DNA of 64,000 nucleotides from Sva-07 sp963829585 (GTDB lineage: Bacteria > Actinomycetota > Acidimicrobiia > Acidimicrobiales > Ilumatobacteraceae). The first letter of the stretch is position 1; every line of letters begins with the position of its first letter. The notes under the pieces were generated by a model. That model did not search any database and was not told the origin of the DNA. It saw only the letters and a list, made by a program, of their open reading frames with translations. Location of the stretch: positions 62,001 to 126,000 of the forward strand of contig CAWHJD010000014.1 in the NCBI GenBank assembly GCA_963829585.1, read 5' to 3'. A program made the position numbers and the translations under genes. Below are positions 63,777 to 64,000 of the stretch, one piece after another.

Positions 63777-64000
63777 TCACATCGCTGATCGCTGGCGCGC
63801 TGCTTCGAACACGAGCACGGTGGTGGCCATCGCCACGTTGAGCGATTCGCTGCGCCCGCGATGCGGGATCGTGACCCAACGGCGAATGGGGCCGGTCGTG
63901 TCGTTCCACTCGTCGGGGAGCCCGGCGGCCTCGTTGCCCATCACGATGCCGATCCGTCCCCTCAGGTCGGCCTGCGTGTGCGGGGTGACCGTACGCCCGG
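63777..64000 (-). CDS. SpoU-family RNA 2'-O-ribose methyltransferase, C-terminal part (cut by window edge)
   Basis: The last 74 residues of a SPOUT (TrmH-type) methyltransferase. The knot motif GRIGIVMGNEAAGLPDEW (motif 2) and WVTIPHRGRSESLNVAMATTVLVFEAAR (motif 3) are both present and bind SAM in the trefoil knot. Which tRNA or rRNA ribose is methylated cannot be told from this part; actinobacteria often have a 23S-type TsnR/SpoU gene near pheST. The stop is at 63777-63779. The N-terminus lies beyond 64000. Confidence 0.9.
   Translation of the reverse strand, partial: GRTVTPHTQADLRGRIGIVMGNEAAGLPDEWNDTTGPIRRWVTIPHRGRSESLNVAMATTVLVFEAARQRSAM

Overview
The window is high-GC DNA, dense with genes, that fits an actinobacterium. 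The class Acidimicrobiia (an Ilumatobacter-like marine lineage) is my best inference, not a demonstrated identity. The reasons are a proteasome-associated ATPase (ARC/Mpa), a nickel superoxide dismutase with its maturation peptidase, a DUF222/HNH gene, many GTG starts, many 4-nt ATGA/GTGA overlaps and candidate leaderless promoters. I see no prophage, insertion sequence, CRISPR array, tRNA gene or recognisable defence island.

Layout. 1-4 kb: start of the ARC ATPase, a divergent ferredoxin, and a tight minus-strand operon ending in a ubiquitin-like sulfur carrier, a TtuA-like tRNA thiolase and the TrmI tRNA m1A58 methyltransferase. 4-8 kb: Kup potassium transporter and a secreted Asp-box (sialidase-fold) protein. 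8-14 kb: minus-strand operon of an ADP-forming acyl-CoA synthetase, two tandem PBP4-type carboxypeptidases and, close behind, a LON-domain protein. 14-20 kb: CxC permease with a thioredoxin-like partner, a frameshifted homocysteine methyltransferase, a TetR regulator, sodN/sodX, a DUF2142 membrane protein and an SDR. 20-28 kb: transketolase, transaldolase, a membrane-anchored sulfite-oxidase-type molybdoenzyme, a LOG-family protein and GlcF. 28-33.4 kb: Nei-type glycosylase, aldehyde dehydrogenase, phosphotransferase, GlcE and GlcD. 33.4-37 kb: DUF948/YtxH-like genes, RarA, NUDIX and TPR genes.

37.1-42.7 kb holds a complete minus-strand rRNA operon (16S-23S-5S, no spacer tRNA). It has a promoter candidate, boxB-boxA-like elements before 16S and in the 16S-23S spacer, and a strong terminator after 5S. 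It is followed by tyrS and a divergent frameshifted DUF2332 gene. 45-51.6 kb is an arginine operon, argC-argB-argD-argF-argR-argH with mpg at its end. It has no argJ or argG, and its promoter overlaps a long inverted repeat that fits two ArgR boxes. 51.7-64 kb contains YqgE, a zinc-less DksA-like protein, VOC and ABM-fold small proteins, an orphan ATP-grasp enzyme, an ACT protein, pheST, DUF4389, a cation antiporter, DUF222/HNH, UppP, an HNH-like protein and the end of a SpoU methyltransferase.

Sequence quality matters here. Single-base indels interrupt argC, pheT (twice), a DUF2332 gene and a homocysteine methyltransferase gene. Because pheT is normally essential, most of these are probably read or assembly errors rather than true pseudogenes. 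The in-frame RarA-DUF948 fusion must be judged in the same light. The most promising biology is the TtuA/ubiquitin-like carrier/TrmI/ARC neighbourhood, the nickel SOD with Tyr in place of the hook proline, and the apparently leaderless ArgR-controlled argC promoter.
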